From NCBI RefSeq assembly GCF_014207905.1, contig NZ_JACHLB010000003.1, forward strand, positions 372,001-436,000: a stretch of 64,000 nt of DNA, in the 5' to 3' direction. This document shows, in pieces, positions 60,919 to 64,000 of the stretch; the first letter of the stretch is position 1; each line of letters starts with the position of its first letter. Both the position numbers and the translations under genes were made by a program. Source of the DNA: Flavobacterium notoginsengisoli (lineage in GTDB: Bacteria; Bacteroidota; Bacteroidia; Flavobacteriales; Flavobacteriaceae). The notes below the pieces were generated by a model. That model did not search any database. It saw nothing but the letters and a program-made list of their open reading frames with translations, and had not been told where the DNA came from.

Positions 60919-63330
60919 ATGATAAAAGAAAAAAACAATACTACACTGACATTTGAAGATTTCAAAACTGAGGTATTGAATGACTATAGAATTGCTGTAA
61001 CTAGCCGTGAATGTAGTCTTTTAGGTCGAAAAGAAGTATTAACAGGAAAGGCTAAATTTGGAATTTTCGGAGACGGAAAAGAAGTTCCGCAGCTAGCAAT
61101 GGCAAAAGCTTTTAAAAACGGAGATTTCCGTTCTGGATACTATCGCGATCAAACTTTTATGATGGCTATTGGCGAATTAGATGCAAAACAGTTTTTTGCT
61201 GGTTTATATGGTCATACCGATTTAGCTTTCGATCCGATGTCTGCAGGAAGACAAATGGGCGGACACTTTGTAACACATAGTTTAAACGAAGATGGTTCGT
61301 GGAAAGATCTAACAAAACAAAGAAATTCAAGTTCAGATATATCTCCAACTGCTGGACAAATGCCAAGATTATTGGGTTTGGCACAAGCTTCTAAAATTTA
61401 CAGAAACGTTGACGGAATTACAATAAAAGACAACTTTTCTGTTGATGGCAATGAAGTAGCTTGGGGAACAATTGGAAACGCAAGTACTTCTGAAGGTTTA
61501 TTTTTTGAAACCATAAATGCTGCTGGAGTTTTACAAGTTCCTATGGTAATGAGTGTTTGGGATGATGAATATGGTATTTCGGTTCACGCTAAACATCAGA
61601 CAACTAAAGAAAACATTTCTGAAATTTTAAAAGGATATCAACGTGATGAAGATGCTAAAGGTTATGAAATCTTTAGAGTAAAAGGCTGGGATTATGCCGA
61701 ATTGGTTTCGACTTACGAAAGAGCCGGAGCAATTGCGCGCGAAGAACATATTCCAGTTTTAATTCACGTAAACGAATTAACACAACCGCAAGGTCACTCT
61801 ACTTCTGGTTCTCACGAACGTTACAAAAGTGCAGAAAGATTGGCTTGGGAAAAAGATTTCGATTGTATTCGTCAGATGCGTCTTTGGATGATTGCAATTA
61901 ATATTGCTTCTCCTGAAGAACTGGCAGAACTTGATTTCCAACTAAAGAAAGAAGTTTTGGAAGCTAAAAAAGACGCTTGGAATTCTTTCATTAATCCAAT
62001 TATTGAGGAACAAAAGAATCTTTTAACTTTATTGGAACAAATTGCTGAAGCAAGCGTTAACCACAAAGAAAGAATCAAAAAATTAATTGCTGAATTAGCA
62101 GCGATTAAAGCTCCTCTAAAAAAAGAAATTTTAGTTTACGCGAGAAAGATTCTTCGTTTTATTGAAGTACCAAACAGCAAAGTTTTACTATCAAACTGGA
62201 TTACAAGATTTTTAACTGAAACTCAAGAAAAATTTAGTAGCAATCAGCATTCTGAGTCTGCTCAAAATGTGTTTTCTGTAGAAAAAGTTCTTCCTAAATA
62301 TGCTGAAAATGCAAAACCAGATTTGGATGGAAGAATGATTCTTCGTGATAATTTTGATGCTTTATTTGCAAAATATCCTGAAACTTTGATTTTCGGTGAA
62401 GATGTTGGAAACATTGGAGACGTAAATCAAGGTTTGGAAGGAATGCAAGAAAAATACGGCGAGCTTCGTGTTGCCGATGTCGGAATCCGTGAAGCTACTA
62501 TTATCGGACAAGGTATCGGAATGGCATTGAGAGGTTTGCGTCCAATTGCAGAAATTCAATATTTAGATTATTTATTGTACGCTATTCAGATCATGAGTGA
62601 CGATTTAGCTACATTGCAATATAGAACGGTTGGAAAACAAAAAGCACCATTAATCATTAGAACTCGTGGACACCGTTTAGAAGGTATCTGGCATTCTGGT
62701 TCTCCAATGGGAATGATTATCAACGCTATTCGCGGAATTCACGTTTTAGTTCCAAGAGATATGACACAAGCTGCTGGTTTCTACAACACTTTGTTAGAAT
62801 GTGACGAACCTGCTTTGGTTATCGAATGTTTAAATGGATACCGTTTAAAAGAAAAAACACCTTTAAATTTTGGTGAATTTAAAACACCAATTGGAGTTGT
62901 TGAAACTTTAAGAGAAGGTTCAGACATCACGCTGGTTTCTTACGGATCTACTTTAAGATTGGTTCAGCAAGCTGCTAACGAATTAGCAGAAAAAGGAATA
63001 GAGTGCGAAGTAATCGACATTCAATCACTTCTTCCTTTTGACGTTAGTAAGGATATTGTAAAAAGTATTGCTAAAACAAATCGTCTTTTAGTAATTGACG
63101 AAGATGTTCCTGGCGGTGCATCGGCGTTTATTCTACAGCAGATTTTAGAAGAACAAGATGCTTATAAATATTTAGATAGCAAACCTCAAACCCTAGCCGC
63201 AAAAGCACACAGACCTGCATACGGAACTGATGGTGATTATTTCTCTAAACCTTCTGCAGAAGACATTTACGAGAAAGTTTATGAAATGATGAATGAAGTT
63301 AATCCTTCTAAATTCCCTAGTTTATACTAA
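60919..63330 (+). CDS. 2-oxoacid dehydrogenase E1, alpha/beta fusion (probable branched-chain type)
   Basis: An 803-residue protein. The first ~380 residues are the E1 alpha half, with YYRDQTFMMAIGE and the thiamine-diphosphate region TIGNASTSEGLFFETINAAG. The latter ends in SVWDDEYGIS, where most E1 alphas have GDG and NN. A helical linker (about 380-460) joins the E1 beta half (about 470-803), with LIFGEDVGNIGDVNQGLEG, DVGIREATIIGQGIG, RTRGHRLEGIWHSGSP and VLVPRDMTQAAGF. It decarboxylates a 2-oxoacid and hands the acyl group to E2. The fused form is frequent in Flavobacteria and usually annotated as 2-oxoisovalerate dehydrogenase. Pyruvate cannot be excluded. E2 and E3 genes are not nearby. 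It ends at a strong terminator. Confidence 0.88.
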   Translation: MIKEKNNTTLTFEDFKTEVLNDYRIAVTSRECSLLGRKEVLTGKAKFGIFGDGKEVPQLAMAKAFKNGDFRSGYYRDQTFMMAIGELDAKQFFAGLYGHTDLAFDPMSAGRQMGGHFVTHSLNEDGSWKDLTKQRNSSSDISPTAGQMPRLLGLAQASKIYRNVDGITIKDNFSVDGNEVAWGTIGNASTSEGLFFETINAAGVLQVPMVMSVWDDEYGISVHAKHQTTKENISEILKGYQRDEDAKGYEIFRVKGWDYAELVSTYERAGAIAREEHIPVLIHVNELTQPQGHSTSGSHERYKSAERLAWEKDFDCIRQMRLWMIAINIASPEELAELDFQLKKEVLEAKKDAWNSFINPIIEEQKNLLTLLEQIAEASVNHKERIKKLIAELAAIKAPLKKEILVYARKILRFIEVPNSKVLLSNWITRFLTETQEKFSSNQHSESAQNVFSVEKVLPKYAENAKPDLDGRMILRDNFDALFAKYPETLIFGEDVGNIGDVNQGLEGMQEKYGELRVADVGIREATIIGQGIGMALRGLRPIAEIQYLDYLLYAIQIMSDDLATLQYRTVGKQKAPLIIRTRGHRLEGIWHSGSPMGMIINAIRGIHVLVPRDMTQAAGFYNTLLECDEPALVIECLNGYRLKEKTPLNFGEFKTPIGVVETLREGSDITLVSYGSTLRLVQQAANELAEKGIECEVIDIQSLLPFDVSKDIVKSIAKTNRLLVIDEDVPGGASAFILQQILEEQDAYKYLDSKPQTLAAKAHRPAYGTDGDYFSKPSAEDIYEKVYEMMNEVNPSKFPSLY

Positions 63331-63353
63331 GATTTATAATCTTTTTGATATAA

Positions 63354-63384
63354 AAAAAGCTCCAAAATTTTGGAGCTTTTTTTT
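63354..63384 (+). terminator. Rho-independent terminator of the E1 fusion gene
   Basis: A 14-bp stem, AAAAAGCTCCAAAA / TTTTGGAGCTTTTT, followed by a T-run, 23 bp after the stop. Confidence 0.92.
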
Positions 63385-63399
63385 ATATTTATCTTTCTC

Positions 63400-63432
63400 A
63401 ACTTTGTCAAAGTTTTAAACTTTGACAAAGTT
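63400..63432. repeat. 33-bp palindrome built from AACTTTGWCAAAGTT
   Basis: AACTTTGTCAAAGTTT, one T, then AAACTTTGACAAAGTT: two 16-bp arms that are exact complements. The right arm contains the same 15-bp word found after uvrA at 55563-55577. Confidence 0.75.
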
Positions 63433-63439
63433 CTTTACG

Positions 63440-63572
63440 CAATCTTTGTCGAGCTCAAAGAGTAACATAAAGTATGTCATTTCGACGAAGGAGAAATCTT
63501 CGCAAGAAACTCCGCAATGCTGATCAATCTTTGTCGAGCTACTTGCGAAGATTTCTCCTTCGTCGAAATGAC
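63440..63572. repeat. 31-bp perfect inverted repeat with a duplicated 16-bp word
   Basis: The arms at 63476-63506 and 63542-63572 are exact complements over 31 bp (arm begins GTCATTTCGACGAAGGAG). The word CAATCTTTGTCGAGCT occurs directly repeated at 63440-63455 and 63525-63540. The hairpin would have a 35-nt loop. It resembles a dispersed non-coding palindromic repeat. Confidence 0.8.
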
Positions 63573-63606
63573 AAGATTGTGGATAATGATTACACAATTA
63601 ACAATT

Positions 63607-63641
63607 ATCAATTATCAATTATCAATTATCAATTATCAATT
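63607..63641. repeat. Heptamer tandem repeat (ATCAATT x5)
   Basis: Five perfect ATCAATT units, preceded by ACAATTA-like decayed units, end 2 bp from the kdsB stop codon. It is a possible phase-variable-length spacer at the gene's 3' end. Confidence 0.85.
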
Positions 63642-63643
63642 AA

Positions 63644-64000
63644 TTAAAGATCCTTCAACATTGCTTTAGCTCGCTCTAAATCTTCAGCCGTATCGATTCC
63701 GATTCCAACATGTGTTGTTTCCACCATTTTAATACGTTTTCCGAATTCTAAATATCTTAATTGTTCTAATTTCTCAGAAGCTTCTAAAGATTTCATAGGA
63801 AGGCTGTAAAAGTCTAATAAAGCTTGTTTTCTGAAAGCATAAATTCCGATATGCTGAAAATATCTTACCCCAACATTTATCTCTCTTGGATATGGAATAA
63901 CCGATCTAGAAAAATACAATGCAAACTGTGATTGATCTACGACTACTTTTACATTGTTTGGATTATTGATTTCGTCTTCATTTTTAATTTCACGCATCAA
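63644..64000 (-). CDS. kdsB: 3-deoxy-manno-octulosonate cytidylyltransferase, C-terminal part (cut by window edge)
   Basis: A frame open to the window edge, with 119 C-terminal codons visible; the true start is outside. KdsB features are [59 protein letters not shown] and [15 protein letters not shown]. The enzyme activates Kdo as CMP-Kdo for lipopolysaccharide inner-core assembly in the cytoplasm. Its stop codon abuts an ATCAATT tandem array. The residues visible are all consistent with an active enzyme; the nucleotide-binding N-terminus is not seen. Confidence 0.93.
   Translation of the reverse strand: MMREIKNEDEINNPNNVKVVVDQSQFALYFSRSVIPYPREINVGVRYFQHIGIYAFRKQALLDFYSLPMKSLEASEKLEQLRYLEFGKRIKMVETTHVGIGIDTAEDLERAKAMLKDL

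Larger units (their letters stand above)
63331..63643. other. 313-bp intergenic region packed with repeats
   Basis: After the E1 terminator come a 33-bp palindrome, a 31-bp inverted repeat with a duplicated 16-bp word, and a heptamer tandem array that stops 2 bp from the kdsB stop codon. Nothing coding was recognised; the small frames here are repeat-derived. Confidence 0.75.

Noticed and set aside
63607..63641. Short CRISPR-like array
   Set aside because: The units are 7-bp contiguous repeats with no spacers, and no cas genes are nearby. It is a simple tandem repeat.

Overview
The window looks like chromosomal DNA from a Flavobacterium-type member of the Bacteroidota. Three things point there: low GC, three SusC/SusD outer-membrane glycan uptake pairs with hybrid two-component or LacI regulators, and a protein with a type IX secretion sorting domain. 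Several intergenic regions also carry TAnnTTTG promoter -7 motifs. No tRNA, rRNA, IS element, prophage or CRISPR array was recognised.

Bases 1-11,400 hold a first polysaccharide utilisation locus (PUL), all on the minus strand. In transcription order it has an SGNH esterase, a ROK-type sugar kinase and a LacI repressor, then SusC, SusD, a SusE-like lipoprotein, a GH76 alpha-1,6-mannanase and a GH2 enzyme cut by the window edge. Two near-identical perfect palindromes centred on AAACGTTT lie upstream of susC and of the esterase gene; they are the likely LacI operators. The GH76 gene suggests an alpha-mannan-like substrate.

Bases 11,500-25,200 hold a fructan PUL on the minus strand. In transcription order it has a hybrid sensor with a periplasmic sugar-binding domain (same architecture as the fructose sensor BT1754 of Bacteroides thetaiotaomicron), an MFS sugar porter, two tandem GH32 fructanases, SusC, SusD and a PfkB fructokinase. 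A 195-bp palindromic MITE-like element sits between susD and the kinase gene, and a sibling copy lies at 26.9 kb.

Bases 25,400-39,700 combine a Tat-exported alkaline phosphatase, an MscS channel, a phosphodiesterase/alkaline phosphatase fusion, a third SusC/SusD pair and a propeller-type hybrid regulator. The regulator is the oddest object here. Its kinase and receiver domains have lost their catalytic residues, and an in-frame TAG separates it from an otherwise intact AraC DNA-binding domain. The phosphatase fusion beside SusCD suggests a system for phosphate-bearing or phosphodiester substrates. This is the best candidate for something undescribed.

Bases 39,900-64,000 are mostly single-gene housekeeping and envelope units: a membrane histidine kinase, a SIMPL protein, a rhomboid protease, an LpxL-type acyltransferase, a secreted GH128 glucanase, GlmM, AcpH, gamma-glutamyltransferase, a CLC channel, a TPR protein, UvrA, a TonB-C-like protein, a LOG-family hydrolase, a pseudo-M1 peptidase fused to an outer-membrane barrel, an E1 alpha/beta dehydrogenase fusion and partial KdsB. 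The intergenic regions carry several families of palindromic and tandem repeats.
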